The notes under the pieces were generated by a model. The model was not told the DNA's origin, made no database searches, and saw nothing but the letters and a program-made list of their open reading frames with translations. Positions 9,039 through 18,441 of a stretch of DNA of 64,000 nucleotides are shown here, piece after piece. The DNA lies in the NCBI GenBank assembly GCA_963803265.1, contig CAWDLZ010000013.1, forward strand, positions 124,001-188,000. Direction: 5' to 3'. Every line of letters begins with the position of its first letter. The stretch's first letter is position 1. The position numbers and the translations under genes are program-made. The stretch comes from CAIKMD01 sp963803265 (lineage in GTDB: Bacteria; Pseudomonadota; Alphaproteobacteria; ATCC43930; CGMCC-115725).

Positions 9039-10229
9039 ATGATGTTCGTAAACCTGCGCGGCTGCGCTGCCGCCTTATTGCTGTCGGCGGTCGGCGGCAC
9101 CGCGCCCGCGCTCGCGGCCGAGGGGCAATACGATCTTAACGTCATCATTCCCCTGACCGGCAGCGGCGCCTTCCTCGGCAAGGCCGAGCAGGATTCGATC
9201 GAGGTCGCCGAGAAAGTCATCAACCAGGCCGGCGGCATTCACGGCCAGCGAGTGAACGTCATCTTCCATGACGACCAGTCGAGCCCGCAGGTCGCGGTGC
9301 AGCTCACCGACGAGGTCATGGCGACGCATCCGGCCGTGATTCTCGGCTCGACGGTCTCGGCCATCTGCAACGCGATGGCGCCGCTCGTCAAAGACGGACC
9401 GGTCATGTATTGCTTCTCGCCGAGCATCCGCACCGTCCCCGGCGGCTATGTCTTCACCGCGCAGATCGACAGCCACGACCAGCAGCGCGCCTTGCTGACT
9501 TATTTTCGCGACAAGGGCTGGAAGCGCGTCGCGCTCATCACCACCACCGATGCCTCCGGTCAGGACGCCGAGGCGAGCGTGACCTCGCTGGTCAAGGAGC
9601 CCGATTTCAAGGATATGACCCTCGTCGCCGACACCCATTTCGCGCCCGGCGACGTGACGGCCTCGGCGCAGATCGAAACGATTCGCGCGGGTAATCCGCA
9701 AGCGATTGTGAGCTGGGCGACGACGGCGGCCGGCGCCACCGTGTTTCGCGGCTTAAAGCAGGCGGGGCTCGACCTTCCGACCGCGGCCTCGGGCAGCAAC
9801 ATGACGGTGCAGCAGATGGTCGATTACACGCCGTTCCTGCCGCGGCTCGTCTTCTTCGGCGTCGGCGAATGGGCGGCCAATGGCGACTCGCGGCTCAGCG
9901 TTTCGCCGGAAGTGATCGCGCAGCAGAAGCTGTTCTTCGCCAGCATGAAGACCATCGGGACCTATCCCGACGCCGGCGTCGAGCTCGGCTGGGAGCCTAT
10001 TCGGGTCGTCGCCGATGCGCTGAACCGCCTGCCGGCGGGCGCCGACGCGAAAGAGCTCCATGACTTCCTGCTGACTTGGAAGAGCCATGTCGGTGCCGAG
10101 GGAGCGTATGACTTCGTCAAGACGCCTCAGCGCGGCCTCGATATCGACAACGCGGTCGTCGTGCGCTGGGATCCGAGCCAGAAAGAGTGGCACCTCGTCA
10201 GCGACCTCAAAGGCACCCCGATCGAATAA
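9039..10229 (+). CDS. LivJ-type ABC transporter substrate-binding protein
   Basis: 396 residues with a Sec signal peptide (cleavage likely after ALAAEG) and the type I periplasmic-binding fold of branched-chain amino-acid receptors: YDLNVIIPLTGSGAFLG, INQAGGIHGQRVNVIFHDDQS, then a second lobe beginning WKRVALITTTDASGQD. GGGGAGGG precedes the double ATG. No permease or ATPase genes adjoin it; thyX is upstream and a cold-shock gene downstream. A close paralogue with the same opening (LPLTGSGAFLG and YHDDQSSPQV) lies at 36207-37385 in the putative island. Ligand unknown: amino acids, amides and aromatic acids are all bound by this family. Confidence 0.85.
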   Translation: MMFVNLRGCAAALLLSAVGGTAPALAAEGQYDLNVIIPLTGSGAFLGKAEQDSIEVAEKVINQAGGIHGQRVNVIFHDDQSSPQVAVQLTDEVMATHPAVILGSTVSAICNAMAPLVKDGPVMYCFSPSIRTVPGGYVFTAQIDSHDQQRALLTYFRDKGWKRVALITTTDASGQDAEASVTSLVKEPDFKDMTLVADTHFAPGDVTASAQIETIRAGNPQAIVSWATTAAGATVFRGLKQAGLDLPTAASGSNMTVQQMVDYTPFLPRLVFFGVGEWAANGDSRLSVSPEVIAQQKLFFASMKTIGTYPDAGVELGWEPIRVVADALNRLPAGADAKELHDFLLTWKSHVGAEGAYDFVKTPQRGLDIDNAVVVRWDPSQKEWHLVSDLKGTPIE

Positions 10230-10441
10230 GCGGCTCGGGCGGCGAATCGGAGATTGCCCCGATCTTTGGGCGCCGCCCCTTGCGGTTTCCCTTGCGACCC
10301 GCCATATACGAGGTCATCAGTTTCTGCTTCGGCGCTTGCCGGCCCGCCTACCAGGCGATTCTTCAAGATTCCATGAGGCCGATACTGCATCGCTCCACGC
10401 GATCCCGCGTGGGGTGCTTCTACACGTTTACGGAGGCCAAC

Positions 10442-10648
10442 ATGGCTGTCGGTACTGTCAAATGGTTCAATGCCCAAAAGGGTTACGGCTTCATTCAGCC
10501 GAGCTCGGGCGGGAAGGACGTTTTCGTTCATATCTCGGCCGTCGAGCGCGCCGGTCTGGGGACTCTCAGCGAGGGCCAGAAGGTGAACTACGAGGTTGCG
10601 CATGATCGCGGCAAGGAAGCCGCTGCCAATCTCTCGCTCGCCAACTAA
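10442..10648 (+). CDS. cspA: Cold-shock-domain protein
   Basis: 68 residues, one cold-shock domain with RNP1 GYGFIQP and RNP2 VFVHISAVERAG, opening TVKWFNAQKG. It binds single-stranded RNA and acts as an RNA chaperone. ACGGAGG precedes the ATG. The 212-bp stretch before it after the previous gene is long enough for a structured 5' leader, as in other csp genes, but no specific element was identified. A strong rho-independent terminator follows at 10662-10701. Whether it is cold-induced cannot be told from the sequence. Confidence 0.93.
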   Translation: MAVGTVKWFNAQKGYGFIQPSSGGKDVFVHISAVERAGLGTLSEGQKVNYEVAHDRGKEAAANLSLAN

Positions 10649-10661
10649 GTGAGCTGAACCG

Positions 10662-10701
10662 CGCCGGCCTGGTTGGCGAGAGCCCGCCAGGCCGGCGTTT
10701 T
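10662..10701 (+). terminator. Rho-independent terminator after the cold-shock gene
   Basis: An 11-bp perfect GC-rich stem (CGCCGGCCTGG at 10662-10672 with CCAGGCCGGCG at 10687-10697), a 14-base loop and TTTT at 10698-10701. It separates cspA from rpsU. Confidence 0.85.
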
Positions 10702-10728
10702 CCTATCCCAACCCCGAGAGGAGCGCCG

Positions 10729-10932
10729 ATGCAGGTATTTGTCCGCGACAACGACGTCGGCGCCGCGCTTCGCGTCCTCAAGAAAAAGCTGCAGCGCGAA
10801 GGCACTTTCCGCGAGATGAAGCGCCGCCGCTCCTACGAAAAGCCCTCGGAACGCCGGACCCGCGAAAAGGGCGAGGCGGTGCGCCGTTTCCGCAAGGCGA
10901 TGCGCAAGCGCATGGAGCGCGAAGGCTACTGA
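10729..10932 (+). CDS. rpsU: Small ribosomal subunit protein bS21
   Basis: 67 residues, highly basic, opening MQVFVRDNDVGAALRVLKKKLQREG and continuing REMKRRRSYEKPSERR, diagnostic of bS21. It sits on the 30S platform near the anti-Shine-Dalgarno end and helps initiation. GAGAGGAGC precedes the ATG. Pairing with a cold-shock gene upstream is common in Alphaproteobacteria. A small conserved gene follows after 28 bp. Confidence 0.95.
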   Translation: MQVFVRDNDVGAALRVLKKKLQREGTFREMKRRRSYEKPSERRTREKGEAVRRFRKAMRKRMEREGY

Positions 10933-10960
10933 AACCAACGCAGAGATCGGAGGCAAACCC

Positions 10961-11155
10961 ATGTCTCACAAATTCAGGACCGGCCAGAAGGTGACGCTCG
11001 CCTCGAGCCGATCCGGCCCAAGCGATCGGCCCGGGACCTTCGAGGTCGTTCGCCTGCTCCCGGAAGAGCATGGCATCAACCATTACCGGCTCAAATCCAT
11101 CGTCGATGGCCACGAGCGCGTCGCGACCGAAGGCGAGCTCACCAAGTTCGGCTGA
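10961..11155 (+). CDS. Small conserved protein, function unknown
   Basis: 64 residues opening MSHKFRTGQKVTLASSR with EVVRLLPEEHGINHYRLKS in the middle and VATEGELTKFG at the end. The pattern (a short beta-rich domain beginning FxxGQxV) recalls small alphaproteobacterial proteins found beside rpsU or csp genes; no named domain is recognised. A GATCGGAGG ribosome site lies ten bases upstream of the ATG. It shares strand with rpsU and is convergent with mrp, only ten bases apart. Confidence 0.7.
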   Translation: MSHKFRTGQKVTLASSRSGPSDRPGTFEVVRLLPEEHGINHYRLKSIVDGHERVATEGELTKFG

Positions 11156-11165
11156 TCCGCCGACG

Positions 11166-12311
11166 CTATTGCACCAGGATGCGCGGCGCCTGGCGCTGCG
11201 CGCCGCCGAGCTTTTCCCAGATGCGGGCCGCGATCTTGCGGTAGACCTCGGCGTGAGCGCTCTCGGGCTGGGACAGCACGATCGGGCGGCCTTCGTCCGA
11301 GGTTTCGCGGATTGCGATGTCGAGCGGCACTTCGCCCAGGAACTCGACGCCCAGCGTCTCGGCCTCTTTCTTCGCCCCGCCATGGCCGAAAATGTCGCTG
11401 CGCTCGCCGCAATGGGGGCAGCGGAAATAGCTCATATTCTCGACGAAGCCCAACACCGGCACGTCGACCTTGCGAAACATGTTGAGGCCCCTGCGCGCAT
11501 CGAGCAGCGCGATATCCTGCGGCGTAGAGACGATCACCGCGCCCGCCAGCGGCACCTGCTGCGCCATCGTTAGCTGCGCGTCGCCGGTGCCCGGCGGCAT
11601 GTCAACCACCATCACGTCGAGCTCGCCCCAATTGACGTCGCGCAGCATCTGCTGCAGCGCGCTCTTCACCATCGGTCCGCGCCAGATCATCGGCGTGTCC
11701 TCGGCGACCAGGAATCCGATCGACATGCATTTGATGCCATAAGCCGTCATCGGCTCGAGTATCTTGCCGTCACGGGAGGTCGGCTTGCCGGAAAGCCCGA
11801 GCATGCGCGGCATCGATGGCCCATAGATATCGGCGTCGAGCACGCCGATCTTGAGGCCCAGCGCCGCAAGGCCGAGCGCGAGGTTCACCGCCGTCGTCGA
11901 TTTGCCGACCCCGCCCTTGCCCGAGGCGACGGCGACGATCGCGTGGACGCCCGGTGCCAGGGGCTTCGGCGCGGCTTGCGCTGGGCGCCCGCCCGGGCCG
12001 TGCGGCGCGGGCGCGACGGGAGCGGCGGTTTCCTTCGGACGGGTCGGCGACGCGCCCGGCGCTCTCTCGGCCGTCAACACCGCGCTCACCGACAATGCTC
12101 CCGCGAGCGCCTCGACCGCTTGCTCCGCCGCCCGGCGCAGCGGCTCGAGCCGCGGGCCACGCGCGCGCTCGACCTCGATGGCGAAGACGACGTGGCCCTC
12201 GCGCACCCGCACGCCCGTCACCATGCCGAGGCTGACGATGTCCTTGCCCTGGTCGGGATCGATCACGCGGCCCAGGGCTGCGAGCACCTCTTTCTCGGTA
12301 ATCGCGCTCAT
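11166..12311 (-). CDS. mrp: Iron-sulfur carrier protein Mrp/ApbC
   Basis: 381 residues. An N-terminal MIP18-like (DUF59) domain (VLAALGRVIDPDQGKDIVSLGMV) is followed by a Pro/Ala-rich linker and a P-loop ATPase domain: deviant Walker A SGKGGVGKSTTAVNLA, Walker B VMVVDMPPGTGDAQLT and the cluster-binding CxxC in YFRCPHCGERSDIFG. Family knowledge: Mrp/Nbp35 proteins carry and transfer [4Fe-4S] clusters in the cytosol. ATG 12311 has AGGA upstream; an in-frame ATG eight codons earlier is less likely. It is divergent from hflK. Confidence 0.93.
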   Translation of the reverse strand: MSAITEKEVLAALGRVIDPDQGKDIVSLGMVTGVRVREGHVVFAIEVERARGPRLEPLRRAAEQAVEALAGALSVSAVLTAERAPGASPTRPKETAAPVAPAPHGPGGRPAQAAPKPLAPGVHAIVAVASGKGGVGKSTTAVNLALGLAALGLKIGVLDADIYGPSMPRMLGLSGKPTSRDGKILEPMTAYGIKCMSIGFLVAEDTPMIWRGPMVKSALQQMLRDVNWGELDVMVVDMPPGTGDAQLTMAQQVPLAGAVIVSTPQDIALLDARRGLNMFRKVDVPVLGFVENMSYFRCPHCGERSDIFGHGGAKKEAETLGVEFLGEVPLDIAIRETSDEGRPIVLSQPESAHAEVYRKIAARIWEKLGGAQRQAPRILVQ

Positions 12312-12449
12312 CCGGTTTTCCTCTGTCCTTGACAATATCTGCCGCCGCCGATATCCGGGGTATTAAGTCCCGTGCGTCCGCCGCAATTAGTGGCTGACAT
12401 ATAAGAAATGCCGGGCGCCGTGCATAGCCAGCACTAAGAGGATTGCTCG

Positions 12450-13647
12450 ATGTCGTGGAACCAGGGAGGCGGCGGCGGCCCATGGGGCAGCGGTGGCGGC
12501 GGTCCGGGTCCATGGGGCTCGGGCGGCGGCCGCGGCAACTTCCAGCCGCCCAATTTCGAGGATGCCTTGCGCCGGTTCCAGGCCCTGCTGCGCCGGCTGC
12601 TGCCGGGTGGCGGCCGGTCGGGCCTTGGCGGTCCCCGGGGCTGGGCGCTCGGCATCGCGATCGTGCTCGTGATCTGGGTCATGAGCGGCATCTACCGGGT
12701 TGAGCCCGACGAGCAAGGCGTCGTGCTGCGGTTCGGCGCCTTCAATCGGACCGCCACGCCGGGGCTCAATTATCACCTGCCGGATCCGATCGAGGAAGCG
12801 CTGACCCCGACGGTGACGCGCATCAATCGCGTTGAGATCGGCTATCGGTCCGACCAGGCGCTGGGGCGCGGCGGGCGCATGACCGAGGTGCCCGAGGAAG
12901 CCTTGATGTTGACGGGCGACGAGAACATCGCCGACGTCAACCTCGCCGTGTTCTGGCTGGTGAAGGACGCGCAGGCCTATGTCTTCAATATCCGCAATCC
13001 CGAGGTCACCGTGAAGGCGGCGGCCGAGAGCGCGGTCCGCGAGATCATCGGCCATACCGAGCTCGCGACCGCCCTTGCCGAAGGCCGCATCAAGATCGAA
13101 GCCGATACCCAGACGCTGCTGCAGCAAATTCTCGATTCCTATGGCGCCGGCGTCGAGATCACCCAGGTCCAGCTCCAGAAGGTCGATCCGCCCGGCCCTG
13201 TGATCGACGCCTTCCGCGACGTGCAAAGCGCCAAGATCGATCTGCAGACCCTCGTCAACCAAGCCCAGGCCTACAGCAACAACGTCGTGCCGGTGGCGCA
13301 TGGCGACGCCGCGCGCGTCGGTCAGGAGGCTCAAGCCTACAAGGCGCAAGTCGTGCTGCAGGCGCAGGGCGACGCCGCGCGCTTCCTGTCGGTCTACGCC
13401 TCCTATCAGGCGGCGCAGGACGTGACAGCGCGCCGCCTCTACATCGAGACGATGGAAAGCATCCTCAAGAGCACCAGCAAGTATCCTCATCGACAAGACC
13501 GCGTCGGGCTCGGGCGTTCTGCCCTATCTTCCGCTGCCAGCGCTGTTGACCGCGCCGCTTCCTGCGGCTTCTCCGGGCGGCGCGGCGCCGGCTGCGGGAA
13601 GTCAGCCCTCCAACGCGGCAACGCCCGCGCCAAGAGCAACGCCATGA
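12450..13647 (+). CDS. hflK: HflK, SPFH-family regulator of FtsH (one frameshift near the end)
   Basis: A glycine/tryptophan-rich cytosolic N-terminus (WGSGGGGPGPWGSGGGRG), one membrane segment (WALGIAIVLVIWVMSGIY), then the SPFH/band-7 domain starting RVEPDEQGVVLRFGAF. With HflC it forms the periplasmic cage around the FtsH protease. A +1 insertion near 13484 shifts the frame after ESILKSTSK; the corrected frame continues ILIDKTASGSGVLPYLPLP and a Pro/Ala tail to TGA 13645-13647, whose stop overlaps the hflC start. Left uncorrected, the two genes read as one fused frame of 697 codons, which is an artefact. Confidence 0.9.
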
Positions 13648-14543
13648 GCGCGCGCACCGGCGGCCTCATCGGCGGCGTTGTCGTCGTCATCCTGTTCCTC
13701 CTCTACACGATGCTCTTCACCGTGCGGCAGACCGAGATCGCGCTTGTTCTGCAATTCGGCAAGCCGATCCGCGTCATCGAGGAGCCCGGCCTGCAATTCA
13801 AGCTGCCCTATCAGAACGCGGTGATCTACGACCGCCGCATCCTCGACTACGAGCCGCCGGCCGAAGAGGTGATCGCCTCGGATCAAAAGCGGCTGGTCGT
13901 CGACACCTATGCGCGCTTCAAGATCGTCAACCCGCTCCAATTCTATCAGAGCGTTGGCACCGAGGACGTCGCCGACGCGCGCCTCTCCACGATCATCAGC
14001 GCCTCGTTGCGCAATGTCATCGGCAACGTTGAGCTGCAATCGGTGATCTCGACCCAGCGCGCCGCCATCATGCTGCAGATCCGCGACCAGGTGAACCGGG
14101 AGGCCAAGGGCTTCGGCATCGACGTGGTCGATGTGCAGGCTGCGGCGCGCCGATCTGCCCGACCGAGAACAGCAGGCGATTTACGATCGGATGAAGACCG
14201 AGCGTCAGCGCGAGGCGGCGCAATACCGCGCCCAGGGCGCCCAGCAGGCGCAGCGAGATCCGAGCCGACGCCGACCGCCAGCGCATCGAGATCTTGGCCG
14301 ATGCGCAAAAGCAGGCGCAGATCCTGCGCGGCGAAGGCGATGCCCAAAGCATCAAGCATCTATGCCGACGCTTACGGCAAGGACCGAATTTCTTCGCCTT
14401 CTACCGCTCGCTCCAGGCTTATCACGACAGCCTGTCGGGGCCAGGAACGACTTTGGTGCTCTCGCCCGACAGCGAGTTCTTCAGATACCTCGAGGGTGGT
14501 CCGTCGGGCACGCCTCCCCGCCGGGGCCGGCGCCCGGCGCTGA
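13644..14543 (+). CDS. hflC: HflC, SPFH-family partner of HflK (several indels)
   Basis: One N-terminal membrane segment (GGVVVVILFLLYTMLFTV) and a band-7 domain (QTEIALVLQFGKPIRV, DARLSTIISASLRNVIG, RREADLP-like region, SDSEFF-like end). Single-base insertions lie near 14139, 14254, 14357 and 14518 and one deletion near 14384. Together these restore a frame from ATG 13644 to TGA 14541-14543 with the conserved segments ADADRQRIEILADAQKQA and PNFFAFYRSLQAYHDSL intact. The start overlaps the hflK stop. The DUF2065 gene begins four bases after the stop. The indels look like sequence errors in a needed partner of HflK. Confidence 0.85.
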   Translation: MSARTGGLIGGVVVVILFLLYTMLFTVRQTEIALVLQFGKPIRVIEEPGLQFKLPYQNAVIYDRRILDYEPPAEEVIASDQKRLVVDTYARFKIVNPLQFYQSVGTEDVADARLSTIISASLRNVIGNVELQSVISTQRAAIMLQIRDQVNREAKGFGIDVVDVQAAARRSARPRTAGDLRSDEDRASARGGAIPRPGRPAGAARSEPTPTASASRSWPMRKSRRRSCAAKAMPKASSIYADAYGKDRISSPSTARSRLITTACRGQERLWCSRPTASSSDTSRVVRRARLPAGAGARR

Positions 14544-14547
14544 GGGA

Positions 14548-14739
14548 ATGGCGGTGCGGGATTTGGCGACCGCGCTGGCGCTGGCACTGGCCATCGAGGG
14601 CATGCTGTACTCCCTTGCGCCCAAGGCGATGCAGCGCATGAATGCTCAGGTTGCAGCGCTGCCAAGCCCGGCCGTCCGGCTGCCGGGACTCGGCGCGGCC
14701 TGTCTCGGCGTTGGCGCGGTTTGGCTGATCCGCCATTGA
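14548..14739 (+). CDS. DUF2065 small membrane protein
   Basis: 63 residues with two hydrophobic helices (DLATALALALAIEGMLYSL and PGLGAACLGVGAVWLI) separated by PKAMQRMNAQVA, matching the DUF2065 family (YjeT-like). It starts four bases after the hflC stop, with GAGGGA overlapping that stop as ribosome site, so it is translationally linked to hflKC. Family knowledge: DUF2065 genes are regularly found after hflKC; function unknown, inner membrane. Confidence 0.85.
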   Translation: MAVRDLATALALALAIEGMLYSLAPKAMQRMNAQVAALPSPAVRLPGLGAACLGVGAVWLIRH

Positions 14740-14853
14740 GGCGGCGCCAAATCGGTGATATTGGCCGCTTTTGATCCGGGCTCTAGCGTGCCGTGCTATA
14801 GTTTTTTAGAATTCCGTCTGCGGTGTCCGTGCTTGTCTCAGGGAGTATCGCTC

Positions 14854-16408
14854 GTGAATCGGGCCAAGATCAGCCTGCTGTTGCCGTCGCGCGCCGCGCC
14901 TTGGGCGCGGACGTTGCTCGCCATGGTCTTCCTTGCTGCGTTCCTGTCGCCGGTTGCGCTGTCGGCCAAGCCGGGCCCCGACGGCTTTCGCCGACCTCGC
15001 CGCCAAGCTGCTGCCCGCGGTCGTGAACATCTCGAGCACCGAGACGATCAATCCGATCGCGGCGCCGGCGCCGAGAGCAGCGGCTCGAGCGAGAGCCATG
15101 GCGCCAGTCCCGACCTGCCGCAATTCCCGCCGGGCTCGCCCTTCGAGCAATTCTTCAAGGATTTCCTCGACCGCAATCAGGGGAAGGCGACGACCAGCAT
15201 GGTGCGCCGCCGCGCCAACAGACCTCGCTCGGCTCGGGCTTCATCATCGATCCCGCGGGGCTCGTCGTCACCAACAATCATGTCATCGCCAAGGCCGACT
15301 CGATCACCGTGACGCTCCAGGACGGTACCGATTTCAAGGCCGAGGTGGTCGGCCGCGACACCAAGACCGACTTGGCGCTGTTGCGCATCAACTCCTCGCA
15401 AGCCGCTTGCCTTCGGTCAAGTTCGGCGACAGCGATGACACCCGCGTCGGCGACTGGGTGCTGGCGATCGGCAATCCATTCGGGCTCGGCGGCTCGGTGA
15501 CGGCGGGCATCCTGTCCGCCCGCGCCCGCGAGATCAATGCCGGCCCCTATGACGATTTCCTGCAGACCGATGCGTCGATCAATCGCGGCAATTCCGGCGG
15601 CCCGATGTTCAACATGAATGGCGAGGTGATCGGCATCAACACCGCGATCTATTCGCCCTCGGGCGGCTCGATCGGCATCGGTTTCGCCATTCCCGTCCAA
15701 TCTGGCGAAGCCGGTCATCGACGAGATCAAGCAATACGGCCATGCGCGGCGCGGCTGGCTCGGCGTCAACGTCCAGAGCGTGACCGACGAAATCGCCGAG
15801 AGCCTTGGCCTCGACAAGCCGCGCGGCGCGCTGATCGCGAGCGTTCATGACGGCGGCCCGGCGCAGGTCGCCGGCATCGAGCCGGGCGACGTCGTCCTCA
15901 CCTTCGACGGCAAGGACGTGACCGATATGCGTCGCCTGCCGCGCATCGTCGCCGAGACCGCCGATCGACAAGGTGGTCAAGGTCACGGTCTGGCGCCGCC
16001 GCAAGGAGCTCACGCTCGACGTCAAGGTCGGCGAGCTCGTGGAGGACGAACAACCGGTCGCGGCTGCAGCGAAGGGTGAAAGCGCTCCGGCGGCACCGAG
16101 CGACACGGTGAAGGCGCTGGGATTGTCGCTGGCGAACCTGACGCCCGAGCTGCGCGAGCGCTTCGGGCTCTCCGACGACCGCGGCCGGTGTCGTCATCAC
16201 CGGCATCGACAATGCCGGCCCCGCCGCGGATAAGGGGATGCGCGCCGGCGACGTCATTGTCGAGGTGGCGCAGGACGACGTCAAAACGACCGACGAAATC
16301 CTCGCCAAGATCGACGACGCGAAAAAGGCCGGGCGCAAATCCGTGCTGCTGCTCGTCGATCACCAGGGCGATCTACGCTTCGTCGCCCTCAAGCTCGACA
16401 ATAGCTAG
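14854..16408 (+). CDS. degP: DegP/HtrA-type periplasmic serine protease (seven indels)
   Basis: Reading across frames gives one HtrA protease: signal peptide (LLAMVFLAAFLSPVALSA), trypsin-like domain with the triad His in VVTNNHVIAK, Asp in TDLALLRI and Ser in NRGNSGGPMF, then two PDZ domains (GWLGVNVQSVTDEIAESLG; GVVITGIDNAGPAADKGMRAGDVI). It degrades or refolds damaged envelope proteins. Frame changes: insertions near 14986, 15701, 15960 and 16180, deletions near 15072, 15203 and 15408; the sum fits the start and stop frames. GTG 14854 is chosen because GGGAG precedes it and the signal peptide follows. Its stop overlaps the end of convergent serB. Confidence 0.87.
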
Positions 16409-17318
16409 GCAAGGACGATCTCGTCTTCCCGATAGCCCTGCGCGTAAAGAAGCGCGGTCAGGTCGGCATGGTCGATGCGATGCCGAGCCCGGGCTGCGAC
16501 CGCGGGCTTGGCGTGATAGGCGACGCCGAGGCCTGCCGCCTCGATCATCGGGAGATCGTTGGCGCCATCGCCAACGGCGAGCGTCGCCGAGAAAGCCAGG
16601 CCGCGCTGAACCGAGAGGAGGGTGAGCGTGGCGAGTTTCGCCTCGCGTCCGAGGATCGGCTCGCGCACGGTGCCGGCGAGCTTTCCCGCGGTCACGACGA
16701 GTTCGTTGGCCACGACGGTGTCAAAACCGAGTTCGGCGCGCACGCGGTCGGCATAGATGTGAAAGCCGCCGCTGACGAGCGCGGTGTAGGCGCCATGGGC
16801 GCGCATCGTCGCGACCAGCGCTCTCGCTCCCGGGTTGATTCGGATGCGCGAGGCGGCCTCGGCGAGCGCGCTTTCGGGCAAGTCCTGCAGGAGCGCCACG
16901 CGTTCCCGCAGCGCGGCACGAAGTCGATCTCGCCATTCATCGCGCGCGCGGTAATGGCGGCGATCTGCGTCCGAATCCCAAGGAAATCGGCGAGTTCTTC
17001 GAGCATCTCGTTGCCGATGATGGTGGCTTCCATGTCGGCGACAAGGAGCGACTTCCGGCGTCCCAGAGCGGGCTGCGCCACCGTGTCGACCGCGACCGGC
17101 CCGAGCGCCGCGGCTACGGCCGCGCGCGCGGCGGCGTCGGCCTGATCGGGCGCTAGACCGTCGAAGTCGATGGCGCAAGCACGCTCCGCGGCAAGCCAGT
17201 CCACGGTTCCGACGCGCGCGCCGAGCTCGGCTAGCGCGCGCCGCGTCGCATCGGCGGCACGCTCGATCTCCAGCGCGGCCGCTTCCGCCGCGACGAGCGT
17301 GAGAACGCTTTCGGCCAT
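16405..17318 (-). CDS. serB: Phosphoserine phosphatase (one frameshift)
   Basis: About 304 residues with an N-terminal ACT-like region and a HAD phosphatase domain: motif I LLVADMEATIIGNEMLEELA, motif II ALVSGGFHIYADRV, motif III/IV AVGDGANDLPMIEAAGLGVAYHAKP. It catalyses the last step of serine synthesis. The second catalytic Asp of motif I is Glu (DMEAT rather than the usual DMDST), worth noting for activity. One base is missing near 16920, between EIDFV and LRERVALLQ; the stop-side frame is otherwise clean. Convergent with degP (overlapping stops) and divergent from miaA, an arrangement seen in related genomes. Confidence 0.9.
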
Positions 17319-17410
17319 CCACGCTTTATCCGCGAGGCGAGAGCGAAACGCAAGCCAGCGGCGGCGTCGCCGCCGTGACGGCCCTGTAAATAGCGCCTAA
17401 AAGCGCCGCC

Positions 17411-18386
17411 ATGACGGTACCGCCGGAAACCTCGATCGTCATTGTCGCTGGGCCCACCGGGAGCGGCAAGTCGGCGCTCGCGGTGGCTCTCGCCGAGGAA
17501 TTCGCCGGTACGATCATCAACGCCGACAGCCTGCAGGTCTATCGCGACCTCGCGGTGCTGACGGCGCGGCCCGGGCGCGGCGGAGCTCGCCCGCGCAACG
17601 CACCGCCTTTATGGCGTGATCGACGCCGCCGAGCGCTGCTCGGCCGGGCGCTGGCTGACGCTGGCGCAAGGAGAGATATCGTCCGCGCGCGCGGCCGGCC
17701 GCTTGCCGATTCTGGTAGGCGGCACCGGGCTCTATCTCGAGGCCCTGCTGCATGGATTGGCCGAGCTGCCGGCCATACCCGCGGCTTGCCGCGAGGCGGC
17801 GCGCGCGCTCCATGCCGAGCTTGGCGGCGCCGCTTTCCGCGCGGCGCTCGCTGCGATCGATCCCGAAACCGCGGCGCGCCTCGCGCCCGGCGACACGCAA
17901 CGCCTGACGCGCGCCTACGAGGTCGCGATCGCGACCGGCCGGCCCTCGTCCGATTGGCAGCGCCGCCCCGTCCCGACGCCGCTGCTGCGCGCCGCAGCCT
18001 TGGTCCTATTGCCGCCCCGCGACGCGCTCTATGCCGCGTGCGATGCGCGGTTGCTTAGGATGATGGCGGGCGGCGGCGAAGCCGAGGCGCGCGCGCTGAT
18101 TGGGCGCGGTCTCGCGCCGATTCTGCCGGCGATGAAAGCGGTCGGTGTCCGCGAGGTCCAAGCCCTTCTCGCTGGCAAGATGTCGCGGGAAGCCACGGTT
18201 GCTGCGATGCAGCGCGCGACGAGGCAATATGCCAAGCGCCAATATACTTGGTTCCGGCACCGCCCACGCGAGGCGCCCTCGGTGCGAAAACGGGTCTTGG
18301 AGGCGCAATTTTCGGAAAGTTTATTACCAGAAATTTTCTCATTTATTCGTCCGTATTCTGTTGACCGAGTTGCCTTAGCTCATTAG
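17411..18386 (+). CDS. miaA: tRNA dimethylallyltransferase (one frameshift)
   Basis: Opening VIVAGPTGSGKSALAVALAEEF (P-loop), then INADSLQVYRDLAVLTARP, VGGTGLYLEALLHGLAELP and a C-terminal RQYAKRQYTWFRHR, all typical of MiaA, which adds an isopentenyl group to A37 of tRNAs reading UNN codons. An extra C near 17573 shifts the frame just after LTARP; the corrected frame continues through ELARATHRLYGVIDAAE. The tail after the RNA-binding part is unusually AT-rich (18300-18386) compared with the body. ATG 17411 has no strong ribosome site. It lies between serB and ilvB. Confidence 0.9.
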
Positions 18387-18441
18387 GGTGGCGTGTTCCG
18401 CAGCGGAAATCCTTGGCCGTTGCGGGGGTTGGGAGCTTGTC

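Noticed and set aside
12450..14543. Apparent hflK-hflC fusion protein
   Set aside because: Caused by a +1 insertion near 13484; the hflK stop and hflC start overlap as ATGA once corrected.
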